Source of the DNA: Gnetum montanum
Taxonomy: Eukaryota; Streptophyta; Gnetopsida; Gnetales; Gnetaceae
Length of the DNA stretch: 22,756 nucleotides
Reading direction: 5' to 3'
Assembly: GCA_015680685.1 (NCBI GenBank)
Contig: MNCI01007802.1
Coordinates: 799,706-822,461, forward strand
The translations under genes and the position numbers were made by a program. The notes beneath the pieces are model-generated. The model was not told the origin of the DNA. It worked only from the letters and a program-made list of their open reading frames with translations, and searched no databases. Shown here piece after piece: positions 8,691 through 18,013 of this stretch (position 1 is the first letter of the stretch; each line of letters begins with the position of its first letter).

Positions 8691-9096
8691 CTTCTCCGAC
8701 CCTCCACTCCACAGCCATATTCATTCACCAGAATCATTGCATCCCTCATCGGCACACACTCTCATCAACATCGTCAACATCCACACTCAGTGCTCAGAAT
8801 CGCCCCCAATATCTTTGATCACCTACAGCTGTTTAAATCTAAGCTCATTTATTCACTCATGGTTTTCTTGTCTCCTTGGAGTTATTTTTGCAGGATGACG
8901 CTCAAAGGTGATCGTACGAGAGTGCATTTCATCATAGGAAATAAGGTGAAGCAATGTCCATTAATCCATCTGACAAGACTGAATCAAACCGTTAACCTGT
9001 ACATTTCCATTCTTCGAAAATTCCCTAACTGCTCACCAAACTATTGCACACTGCAAAGCATTACAGCAGTCGCAACACACAAAACATAATATTCGC
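8691..9096. other. No gene seen: 3' untranslated part of Tat-type element
   Basis: Only short open frames, no family resemblance, and average base composition. It lies between the pol-side tandem repeat and the A-tract, so it is most simply the 3' non-coding part of the element that carries the pol above. Confidence 0.4.
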
Positions 9097-9200
9097 ACAT
9101 GAGTACAGTTTACCAAAAAAAAAAAAAAAACAGGATCCTTGGCACTTCCCATACAAGCCTCACGCGGGAAGGCATCAGCCCTGAAAATAGGTACTCATGT
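9097..9200. repeat. A16 tract inside a 10-bp perfect inverted repeat
   Basis: ACATGAGTAC (9097-9106) and its exact reverse complement GTACTCATGT (9191-9200) bracket 84 bases that include sixteen A in a row (9115-9130). The A-run is followed by caggatcc. It could be a small hairpin, a slipped poly-A from a reverse-transcribed insert, or chance. No target-site duplication was seen. Confidence 0.5.
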
Positions 9201-9673
9201 CAAAAGTAATCAAGAAACATCCTGTTGCATGGCTTTGGCTCTTCGCCTACAGTTTCCCCAAAGAAGGGTGCTGTTCCTCCAAAGAATGCAAAACATCACC
9301 TCGTGGCTTTGGCTTTGACAACAAGCTCTCTTGAACACTAACCAAGAGCACTGTCCCACCAAAGGATGCACATCGCATGCCTAAATTCCGAGTCTGCCAA
9401 ACAATGGCTATCGACGAGAACCGGCATGCCGCACACCTGAGCATCCCATTTCCCCAGCATGATCCCTCCGACAATCACTAATTCCCACAATCCCTTCTCT
9501 CATACCAGCTACCAATCTCACCTTTTTCAATCCCATACACTACTAAACATGGTACGATGACATCTAGTCAAGTGGCAAGGGACAAAGCTTTTATCAAGTT
9601 GTTTGTGGTGTTTTGCGCTTCTTTTTCGACACTTCTCTGGTCAATTCCTCCAAGCTTCAACAAAAAGGGGCCA
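9201..9673. other. Gene-free stretch with a diverged internal duplication
   Basis: Two segments, about 9230-9295 and 9300-9370, both read (c/g)tggctttggct, then a variable part, then ctccaaagaatgcaaaacatc or caccaaaggatgcacatc, so they look like an old direct duplication of about 70 bp. Otherwise no gene or family was recognised. The left end of the following LTR may lie in this stretch; aaaaaggggcc at 9664-9674 is the best polypurine candidate before it. Confidence 0.35.
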
Positions 9674-9835
9674 ATGAAACACCACAAAAAATTTCGAGTT
9701 TGGCGCTTGTCCAACAAGAAGCAGATCCCTGTGATCCTCAGACGCCGTCGGCTACATTTGGTGTCACACATGGTAATTTCGAGGACTGAAACACTCGATT
9801 TTTACCAAGTGTTGTGCCAGCTTCAATGCCCAGCG

Positions 9836-10180
9836 TCTACGCCTAACGTATACGCCCAACATCTACGCCTAACGTATACGCCCAGTGTCTACGCCTAGCG
9901 TATATGCCAGACGCCTAGCATACACGCCTCACATGTACGCTCAGCAGGTGCAACAGGAGCAAGAATTGAAGCAAGTCAGCGGCCAGCATCCATCAGCGTA
10001 TACGCCAGCATTCATCAGCATATACGCCTAGTGTATACGCCAGCATCCATCAGCGTATACACCCCAGCGTATACGCCCAACGTCCATCCAAGTTCACACG
10101 CCCAGCAAGTCCAGCGTATATGCCCAGCGTATATGCTGGCCTGATGTAGCGTATACGCCTAGCGTATACCATATTTCTAA
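9836..10180. repeat. CGTATACGC minisatellite upstream of the LTR TATA box
   Basis: The stretch repeats agcgtctacgcctaacgtat and agcgtatacgcccag with changing spacers. Read on the minus strand it gives ggcgtatacgctgggcgta, the same motif as the plus strand of 3523-3790, so the two arrays are inverted relative to each other. Here it lies just upstream of the TATA box, in U3. Confidence 0.85.
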
Positions 10181-10204
10181 AATGTGCATGCCCGGTCGAC
10201 ACGC

Positions 10205-10210
10205 CACGTG
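10205..10210 (+). promoter_or_regulatory. G-box / ABRE-like motif
   Basis: CCACGTGTC at 10204-10212 contains the palindromic CACGTG core and matches the abscisic-acid response element type bound by plant bZIP/bHLH factors. It lies about 35 bp upstream of the TATA box, a sensible place for an enhancer. Function is inferred. Confidence 0.4.
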
Positions 10211-10244
10211 TCTCCCAACCCGATTTTCCCAGTAACCCTTCCCC

Positions 10245-10252
10245 TATAAAAG
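10245..10252 (+). promoter_or_regulatory. TATA box of LTR promoter
   Basis: CCCCTATAAAAGGCCC is a near-ideal plant TATA box. Transcription would start around 10275-10285, giving a transcribed repeat-rich part up to the LTR end. It is the strongest plus-strand promoter motif in the window. Confidence 0.6.
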
Positions 10253-10550
10253 GCCCAATTTTCTGCATTTTTAAGGTCGGCAAAAAAATATTAAGAGCAG
10301 ACTCAGAGCAATTACACTGTAAAACCAGAGCTTGAAACCCTCACATGCTGGGAAGTCCTGTACGCTGAGCACGGTCTCCACGCTCCGCCTACCGTACGAA
10401 CCAGCCGCCTCCCTGCACCCACCGGGGCTTTACGTCCGCCTTGTGTATACGCACAACTGCGTTAAGACCGGTACCTCGAAAACTGTGTTCTTACAGCGTC
10501 ATTGTTACAGTTTACATTTTTTTTACGCTGTTTACATTTGTCTATGCTGT

Positions 10551-10850
10551 TCAAACTTGTTTACGCTGTTTACGCTACACTTACACTACGCTGTCTAAGT
10601 CCTGTTTACGCTTTATGCTGTTTACGCTCTGTTTACGTTGTCTATGCTCTGTTTGCGTTGTTTCTGCTTTACGCCCTGTTTAAACCCTGTTTACGCTTTA
10701 CGCTCTGTTTACGCTATCTACGCCCTGTTCATACTGTTTATGCCGTATACGCCCTGCTTCCACTGTTACGCTGTTTACACCTTGTTTACTCCCTGTTTTC
10801 ACTGTTCGCCCATTTTTCACCCGTTACACAGTTTACGCTTAACCCAGCGT
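10551..10850. repeat. Simple (TTTACGCT) repeat in the transcribed LTR part
   Basis: The words tttacgctgtttacgct, tctgtttacg and ccctgtttacgc recur with a loose 15-20 bp spacing. They share tacgct with the upstream minisatellite and may derive from it. Three overlapping open frames here (10332-11045) exist only because the repeat lacks stops. Confidence 0.65.
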
Positions 10851-10859
10851 ATAACACTT

Positions 10860-10876
10860 TGGTGGCGCTCGGGGAA
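10860..10876 (+). promoter_or_regulatory. Possible primer-binding site
   Basis: TGGTGGCGCTCGGGGAA follows an LTR-like end (ataaca) after three bases. A PBS should begin TGG and pair with a tRNA 3' end; this one resembles the TGGCGC..GGGGA type used by plant Ty3/gypsy elements. The primer tRNA is not identified, and the stretch could instead be part of U5. Confidence 0.3.
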
Positions 10877-11032
10877 ATCCTTGTCTGATCCGCGTGCGGA
10901 CCACCCAAGGTGCCCTACCTTCGTACATTCCAGCTCGCCCTCAGGCGAAGGTAGGGTCGTCTGTGCTCCTCCCGCGATCCCGTGGTCTCTGTTTTTCTTT
11001 CCAGCTGGGGACCGACGATTTCGGGTGGTACA

Positions 11033-11125
11033 CTTAGGAATTTAAGGTCTTAAAAATTCAACTAGATTGCATGTGAACACTTTTGATTTGTATGGTTGGG
11101 TGTAGGGGTACCTTGCTGCTAATCA
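11033..11125 (+). mobile_element. Right-end fragment of an Athila-like LTR
   Basis: The sequence gatttgtatggttgggtgta at 11083-11102, then ggggtacc and an end in ctaatca, closely matches the right ends of the LTRs at 14680-14720 and 22296-22339. The match reaches left to about 11033 (taaggtct matches 14638). The rest of this LTR is missing, as expected if the Tat-type block was inserted into it or a rearrangement cut it. Confidence 0.7.
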
Positions 11126-12405
11126 CTAGTGACACGAACAAATTCTATAGGCTAGAGAAATTGAATGAAGAAATGGTGACATTTGATGGTAATGGTAAGG
11201 CTCTAATAAAAGGTAAGTCATCTCCTATGATGAATAATGTGTATTTTGTAAATGGATTAGAGAATAGTTTAATAAGCATAAATTAAGTATGCAATAATGG
11301 CAAATAAGTTGTCTTTAAATTTGATCATTATGATATCAAGAATGTTATGACTAATGAAATTAGTTTTATTGGTAAAAGATCTAGTAATGCCTATATTGCT
11401 AATAATTATGATTTCTTCAATTATAAATTTAATTATATATTAATAAAATTACAAAATAGCTAGTTATGACATAGACTATTAGCATATTTAAAATTTAAAA
11501 GTTTCACTATCTAGAAATCATATCATTGATGGGCTTCCACTTATTTAGAGCAAGAAGGATAAGGTTTGTAATACTTGTTAAAGAGATAAATCACAAAAAT
11601 TTTCCTTTCATGTTAAAATTTAAATTTCTAACTCTATGCCTCTTGAAATTTTGCATATTTATTTAAATTATCCTTCTAAGGCTATTGATATGTGAGGTAA
11701 GAAACATTTCATAATTGTGATTGATGATTAGTGTTGATTTTCCAAGATTTTTCTACTAATCCATAAGGATGAAGCATTTCATCACTTCAAAAGATTTTAT
11801 TTTATACTGTAGAGAGAAAAGAGATACTTGATAAAGACTATTAAAATTAATTATGATGGAGAGTTTCAAAATCATTTGTTTATAGATCTTTATAATCATA
11901 AGTACATCACTCATCAATTTGCTACTCCATGAACACCTTAAAAAATGATGCTATTGAACAAAGGAATGGAGTTCTACAAAAAATGACTAGGACACTATTC
12001 AATGAAAGGAATCTTGTAAAATTACTTTTGAGAGAAGCCATAAACACTACTTGCTACATTGCCAATCATATTCTAAGCAAACCTTACACTACTAAAATAG
12101 CATATGAGCTATACTATGGTTATAAGCCCAAGGTAAATTATTTTAAAGATTTTGAATTAAAATGTTTTATTTTAAAAAGCAAAGAAAAGCAAAAAAAAAT
12201 TTAATGAACGTGGCTTTTTGGATATTCATCTACATGTAAAGCATATAGAGTGTTTAATAAATGATCTCTTACAATAGAAGAAATAATTTATGTTAATTTT
12301 AATGAGTCAACTAATTAGTTAAATGATGATGATGATCATAATGATAATGATTTAGGATTCATTAGAAATTCCACAAAACATGATGATAACTAAAAACCAA
12401 ATACA
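11124..12405 (+). pseudogene. pol: Ty1/copia pol remnant (gag-pre-integrase and integrase)
   Basis: Several stops interrupt a largely readable series. From about 11126 it reads the copia stretch before integrase (TSDTNKFYRLEKLN, VTFDGNGKALIKGK, FVNGLENSLISIN). At 11460-11610 come the decayed LWHRRLGH-type and zinc-finger parts (KDKVCNTC). The integrase core follows: FIIVIDD holds the first Asp; the second, expected in a SDHGGEF-type motif, reads NYDGEF with Asn for Asp; the Glu is kept in AIEQRN. The C-terminal part (EAINTTCYIANHILSKPY, YELYYGYKP) is open at 11929-12204, and the frame goes on through a KAYRVFNK motif to an Asp/Asn-rich end near 12360. RT and RNase H are absent. Both edges abut LTR ends of another family. 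Confidence 0.85.
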
Positions 12406-12420
12406 TAGTAATTAAAAAGT

Positions 12421-13407
12421 TGATGAGAAATGGGCACCCCCTATGCCAAACTATACGAATTATGAGTGTTCACGCATAACTCAATCGAATTTAATGGATG
12501 GGACTAGTTTGGAATCTAGATTGTTAAGTATTAATTGTAGTTCGTTATCTTCCCACTTGGACTAGTGGTAGCTTTATCATGTATGGTTTAGTCCAAAGTG
12601 TGGCATATGATGGTTGATGCTGTTTTGACTTTATGCTACTCCTAATGATAATAGAGAAATAAATTATTTAATCTAATTAAAAACAAAAATATAAATTCTA
12701 AATTAGCCTACAGGTGATGAGTGTTCATTCCTAATTTGCTGTACATGTCCTGAATCCATGTATCTACTACTGGGATTACCAAGTGTTATGCTACTGGGTG
12801 AACCAAGTAATAACGCTATTGGGATTACCAAGTGAATATGTGTTTACACTTGAAAATGGTCGAACTCATTTCACTAATTGATTAATATATGTGAAAATGT
12901 AACTATTAACCAAGTACATGGAATACAAATTACATGGAAAGTAAATTTAATCTAAGTCAAAGTGTTGCAATGAATAAGAATTAATCTCGATCTTATTATC
13001 ATTCATGAAATATGTCCAAGTACATTACTACTTGAATAGGACACCATACAACTGACTCAAATGCACACTGTAGACACTCATTGACTATTCTCTAAGACTA
13101 CGAAATAAAATTGCAAGGGTTCAACTACTCTATTGGCAAACGAATGCCAAATACACAATAGGAGCACACGTATTTATAGGTGAAAACACACACTATGTCA
13201 ATGTGTACCTATCAATATGTCTACTTATGTGTCAACCAATCTACATCGACACATACCCATTGACATAGCTACGATATCACATCTATGACATTGCAAATGT
13301 GATGTAGCATCTAAGATGTAGTAGCCAACTAAGACGCATTTATAGGTATGCTACAATGTAGATGTGATGTAGTATCTATGATATCTCAACCAATTGATGC
13401 TTCATCA
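12421..13407 (-). mobile_element. Inverted LTR of the Athila-like family
   Basis: Read on the minus strand this is an LTR of 987 bp that begins TGATGAAGC and ends TCTCATCA, with a TGATGA/TCATCA terminal inverted repeat. Its right end (plus strand tgatgag, then ctatgccaaactatac near 12443) is the reverse complement of the ends at 14720 and 22339. The words actgggattaccaagtg (12770, 12815) match tgcttggtaatcccagtaac of the other LTRs. A TATAAATA box (13178-13171) sits at the matching place. No matching target-site duplication is seen, so it need not be a solo LTR. Confidence 0.75.
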
Positions 13408-13955
13408 TGCCTCCACAACTTACTAAAACTTGTTCTCGAGTTAACAAAATAAGAACAAGCTTTCTTTACAAAAAATTAGGAAAGTATGGGATTATTGATT
13501 GACACTAACTATTGATTAACTTTGAGTGCTACATTACAAAATTTTATTTGAGTGGATGCATTAGAAAATGACAAAATGACTGGACAAACATTAAAGATTA
13601 CAAAATTTGTAGAGGTCTTAAAAAATTAGCTAAATATGATTCTTCTTGTTGCCACTAGCAGTGGCATACTTCCAACCTTGAATGTTATGTTGATGCTTCT
13701 TCTTTTATGTAGATAATTCTTGAAGGATGGACTGAAATTTCTTTTCATTGTCCCATGGATCTATCAATCATGTGATGTTTAAGTCATTATCCTATATGTG
13801 CTATTGTTTGTTCATGGCATATCCTTTGTTGTCCCTCTCTTAGCCTCGTTTTCATAAATGGAAAAAGACCTTCCTCCTTAAGCATTCCTTTTAGCATCAC
13901 TTGCAATTACCAAAGGACCAACATTAGTTTTGGTAAATTTTCTTTAATAAGTAAC
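13408..13955 (-). pseudogene. Possible 3' internal end of the inverted element
   Basis: Next to the LTR start, the minus strand reads agtaagttgtggaggca, a plausible polypurine tract. Further in (13880-13600) a minus-strand frame with a few stops reads pieces such as ICHEQTIAHIG and HPSRIIYIKEEAST. I do not recognise the family. The stretch fits the tail of a minus-strand polyprotein cut short by the plus-strand Athila-like element, but that is an inference. Confidence 0.3.
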
Positions 13956-14720
13956 CCTTTTTAGATCCCTTAGTTTGTGGGGTATATGCCAACCTATAAG
14001 TATAGTACTTGGACACATGGGTTGGGCATTAGTTTTTATCATAGTATAGTGAAGCTCTTACAGTTTAGCCATTCTAGAGTTAGAATATTTTTGAGTGCCT
14101 GCAACAAGAGTCTAAGTGTGTATAGATCTTTGTTCCAGCATTGATATACCTGAGCATAATAGTGTGATGGAAATAAAGATGAGCCCTTTTGATAATCCTT
14201 GTAGCATTGAGAATAGATTATTGTTTCTTTTAATGCATTTAATATTTATGCACTTTACCTTGATGCACTTTAATTAAGAAATTAATTTTTAGTTGTTAAT
14301 GAACACAAGTACAACAACTTTGAGCATACATGTAGTGCTTGGTAACCCAAAAATTCTTAATGCTTTGTAACCCAGTAATGCTATATGCATTTAGGATGTG
14401 TCCGAAGAGTGGAAATGAGTACTTGTGTTAGGCTAGCTAGGTAGTAGATTAATTAGATATTAAATTCCTCTACCTTTCATCTTTGTTCTAGGTGATTAAA
14501 CTTATAAAATATAAAATGGTAAAAATCATACACCTCAGTTGCACTTAACCATATACTTGTACCTCATAAGTGAAACTAAGAAGACAATGATCGTCTCAAT
14601 TAGATTTCACTTCCTTGAACCAGTGTACTCAATAACTTAAGGTCTATGGAGTTTGAACACATCATGCATGAATTCTTATGATTTGTATGGTTGGGTGTAG
14701 AGGTACCTCATCGCTCATCA
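13956..14720 (+). mobile_element. 5' LTR of the Athila-like element
   Basis: It ends in cgctcatca at 14720, directly before the primer site. A TATAAGTA box is at 13995. From there to the end it aligns by eye with 21578-22339: cctataa, agagttagaatatttt, agcattg, tgagcataatagtgtg, gcttggtaa, aggatgtg, gatttgtat. The left edge (about 13956) is estimated from the distance to the TATA box in the 3' copy and is poorly supported. Confidence 0.7.
13995..14002 (+). promoter_or_regulatory. TATA-like box of the 5' LTR
   Basis: CCTATAAGTATAG is the decayed partner of CCTATAAATATAA in the 3' LTR (21576-21588). Its place in both LTRs supports it as the element promoter. Confidence 0.45.
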
Positions 14721-14739
14721 TTGGCACCATTGCTAGAGA
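14721..14739 (+). promoter_or_regulatory. Decayed tRNA-Asp-type primer-binding site
   Basis: TTGGCACCATTGCTAGAGA differs from the Athila-type site TTGGCGCCGTTGCCGGGGA only by G-to-A and C-to-T changes. It follows the LTR end without a gap. This fixes element orientation and type. Confidence 0.75.
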
Positions 14740-14879
14740 TCTTTAAGTTGTTATGTGTACTATCTAATACTAGTGAAAATTATTCAAATCTTTAGAATGA
14801 ACCTTAGAGTCATATCATACTTAAAATAACTATAGTAATTTTTAAAATCATAATGCATTTTTATTTTTCTAACATAAAA

Positions 14880-17000
14880 CGTCTTCTTCTCATAGGAGCA
14901 ATTCTATACCCAAGTCTGATGGAGTACATCAGCATGTGCCCCAACAATATAGGATGATATATGCTCATCTTGATGAGTATGTACCCAATTTTATCTTCAT
15001 CCTACATCAAGATGAACAACTATAATGGCATGACATGCAGGGTAACATTATGTTGCTACTAGATCAAGTTATTCTTGTGATGCTTCACCAAACTCTTATG
15101 CATTTGGGCCTCTAGGAACTTCATGTTGAGTATGTTGTGCAAGATATTGACACCAGGAATTACCATCCCATTGATGCATAATGTATAAGGGATTGCTAGT
15201 TAGAGAAATGCTATGAATTTGTGAAGGGAAAGTGGTTCATTGATTTCCCATACTTGCCATAACAAAAAGATGGTAGAGAGCCCTTTTATAATGGTTTTCC
15301 ATTTGGTGAAACTCTTCTTTTTGACTTTAGTGAAGGAGGATAAAACCAAAACTTGCAATCCATGATCCATAATCTAGGTTTTGGCAAGAATAGATTCAAC
15401 AACAAAGGAGGATCCAAAGAGGCGAGTTAGGGTAGGGATGCAGACAAGAAACTTGACCATGATCATGGCCATGATCACTGAAGAGGGGGTATCAAGCACC
15501 ATGATGATGCTAGGCCTTCTTCCTCTTCACCTTCATCATCATCCTCTTCTTCTTCTTACTCCAATTGCAACCATAGGAGGTGCAACTATGATGGAGCTGA
15601 CTGATTGGACCAAAATGATCAAAGGGATGATCGAGCAAGTCAAGACAAGTGGCATGGGAATTTAACAGAGACCCAATGTCATGAATGAATGGGTATTAGA
15701 GGACATCATAGGCACTAGAAAGAAGGGATACATGAACCCTTGAACATTGTCATAGGCTAATACTATTCCTTATTGCATAGATGTCCTAGCCATGGTTATT
15801 TTTAGTTGGACCAACTTCACAACATTGTATATGGGCTTCAATTAGAAATGAGGAGGAACATTGGTGTTTATGCCTAAGGACAATTGTTAGAATTAAGCAC
15901 CCATCAGATCCAAAGATTGATTGAGTAGTTAGCTAAAGAGGAAGGATTATTAAGAAAATGAGAAAGTGTAGAAGAGTACAACTGTGATCCTTCTATTTGC
16001 AAGAGGAATGCTCAATTTTGTAATTGTGAGGAAGAATCATTACTTGATGATGTGGTGAATTCAAAAACCTTGTTGCTTCAAAAATTTCAATATGAAATTT
16101 TAGCCAAGTTTGATAAGTTATGGGACTCCATGGATAGAAAATTTCAAGTTATGGTAAATTCTTGAAGAGTCCAAAGAATAAGGTAGTAATCATGAGTATA
16201 GGAGGTGCAAAGAAGTTGAGCCTACTAATCAAAGAGGTAAGGGTAAGATTGCTGTAATAGAGGAAGTTATGGAAAGTGACTCAAATGATGATGGTGGGTG
16301 TGACATCTACCATTATGAACATTCTAAGGGATGTTGTTCTATTGTGTTGTACTTACAAGAGTCTAGGGTGTATGGTTTGAATCCACACCTAGCACAAAGG
16401 TCAACACCTACAAGATTGTCTTATCCTTAAGGAAATTCTAGGTAGTTTCACTAGCAATAATAGTATTATCCAAGTGGAACTCCACCATAACCATATGAGT
16501 AGTACCAATAGTGGCAGTAACCACAGTTGTGGGTGCTGGCACCACCAAGGTAACAATATCCTTATAGATAACTTGATCCATACAAGTATTATGTTCAGCA
16601 ATCCTTGTATCTACATGACTCTTTGAGTAACGTTTCTACTTTTCAACCTTACTACTACTCTCCTAATTCTTATTGAATCCATTCTCCACATGCAAGGAGG
16701 AATACCTCATTTTACCCTTATCCCCCTATTCCTACACATCTTCCTCCACCTGCAACATAGCTACCACTTGCTCCATCTATGCACGATTATCTCCTAGCTC
16801 AACCGCAATAATGCAATGCCACCAAGGTCATTAACTTACAACCGATTCATCAAGTAAGTGGTTTAGACATTCGATCAAAGAAAGGACCTTTCTTCTGATC
16901 CCATAGTCCACCTAAGCCCTCACATACACCTATGGTTGCCAAATTTGTTTCTCCATCTTCTTTTATATCAAATTGCTTTGAGTCTCCTTCAAACCATATA
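14880..17000 (+). pseudogene. gag: Decayed gag region of the Athila-like element, family not recognised in detail
   Basis: The 14740-14880 stretch is untranslated leader. After it, frames are short and often stopped. Readable pieces are CYEFVKGKWFIDFPYLP and YNGFPFGETLLFDFSEGG (about 15210-15340), an Asp/His then Ser-rich run (SSSSPSSSSSSSSYSN, about 15510-15560), NAQFCNCEEESLLDDVV (about 16010), and a Pro/Tyr/Gln-rich part at 16440-16560 and 16620-16780. I see no CCHC zinc knuckle. The place between primer site and protease makes it gag; the sequence itself does not show a gag motif that I can name. The antisense open frame at 16601-16401 is a shadow of the Gln/Tyr-rich part. Confidence 0.45.
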
Positions 17001-17471
17001 CCACCTAGGATCCATACTATTATGTTTACTCACATCATATCGGATTGGATTTGTGCTTGCAACTTTCCCAAGCAATTAGAAAATCTTGGAAGTACTCTTA
17101 TTTATTTACAGATTGCTGAGAATGAACTATGCAAAGCTCTTCTTGATTCAGGTTCTGGTATCAACTTGATTTATCATGAAATGTATACCACATGTAACCT
17201 ACCTCCTCTCAAGAAGAGAAATATCAAATTAGAATTGGCAAACTAGTCCATCACTATCCCATTCAGATTAGTGGAAGAAATTCTGACAATTTTCTATGGG
17301 TGGTCTTATCCTATTGATTTCCTAGTGATCAAGGTGAAGAATTGCAAAGGGGACTTTTCAATTATCATGGGAAGGGCATGGCTAAGTACCGTTGATGCAA
17401 GAATGAACATTCAAGATTTTTTCCTAGAAATAGCTAAAGAAAATGCATTTGGAAAGATTGAGAAGAAGTGA
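16932..17471 (+). pseudogene. Retropepsin-like protease of the Athila-like element
   Basis: The frame keeps one stop (TAG at 17244). It has the aspartic protease active-site motif LLDSGSGINLI (Asp codon at 17145), the following NIKLELAN strand, and near its end IIMGRAWLSTVDA (17361 onward), equivalent to the I(I/L)LGRPWLATxxA flap-to-end motif of plant gypsy proteases. Retropepsins act as dimers to cut Gag-Pol. It lies in a different frame from RT, with a frameshift somewhere in 17471-18013. Confidence 0.7.
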
Positions 17472-18013
17472 GTTCCATGCATCATGTACAATGATATAGG
17501 GTGCAATTGTGTGAAAAACCTATGGGTTGTTAAATAAGCATCCATCTCTACATGCAAGTATTATGCACCAAATGTAGAAATTCAAAGGTATCTATACGTA
17601 GCAACTACAAAACAAGAGGGCACCTAGTGGCTAACCATTGATCCTAAAAGCAACACACTTTGCATAAAATTAACTGAGAGCCTAACATGTGCATATGTCA
17701 TAAGCATGGATGAACTAGAGCAAGTTCATCACCAACTCTTTGATAATGCAAATGATGACACCTACCAAGGAGAGTTAAAAATCCCTAAAAATTTTAAGAT
17801 CCCATTGAATTAAAAATTCTACCTATAGGCATGGAATATGTATTCTTAAAAAATGGAAAGCCAATCATAATCAATTCAAATTTTTCTTTAGAATAGAAAA
17901 TGATGCTGTTGGAAGTGGTTAGAAAATGATCAGTAGCCTTTGGTTGGTCATATTTTGAACTCATAGGGATTGATCTTAGGATATGCTAGTATCGTATCTA
18001 CACTAACCTAGCT

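Larger units (their letters stand above)
9674..11032 (+). mobile_element. LTR-like block of the Tat-type element (left edge uncertain)
   Basis: It has the build of a long terminal repeat on the plus strand: repeats upstream, a G-box, a TATA box at 10245, a repeat-rich transcribed part, and a possible end in CA. Two right ends fit. Either it ends at ataaca (10856), followed by a primer-site-like stretch, or it ends at ggtggtaca (11032), where base composition changes sharply and an older LTR resumes. No second copy is in the window, so neither edge can be proved. The left edge (after the purine run at 9664) is a guess. Confidence 0.5.

Noticed and set aside
9247-9474. Minus-strand 75-codon open frame
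   Set aside because: Covers a diverged direct duplication; no motif, and a TTG-type or chance start.
10332-11045. Four overlapping plus-strand open frames of 80-135 codons
   Set aside because: All arise from the TTTACGCT simple repeat, which has few stops; they read low-complexity Leu/Tyr/Cys/Val and overlap in different frames.
15381-15665. 94-codon open frame rich in Met, Leu and His
   Set aside because: The Ser/Asp-rich reading in the adjacent frame fits the surrounding gag region better; this one is a shadow of the same codon repeats.
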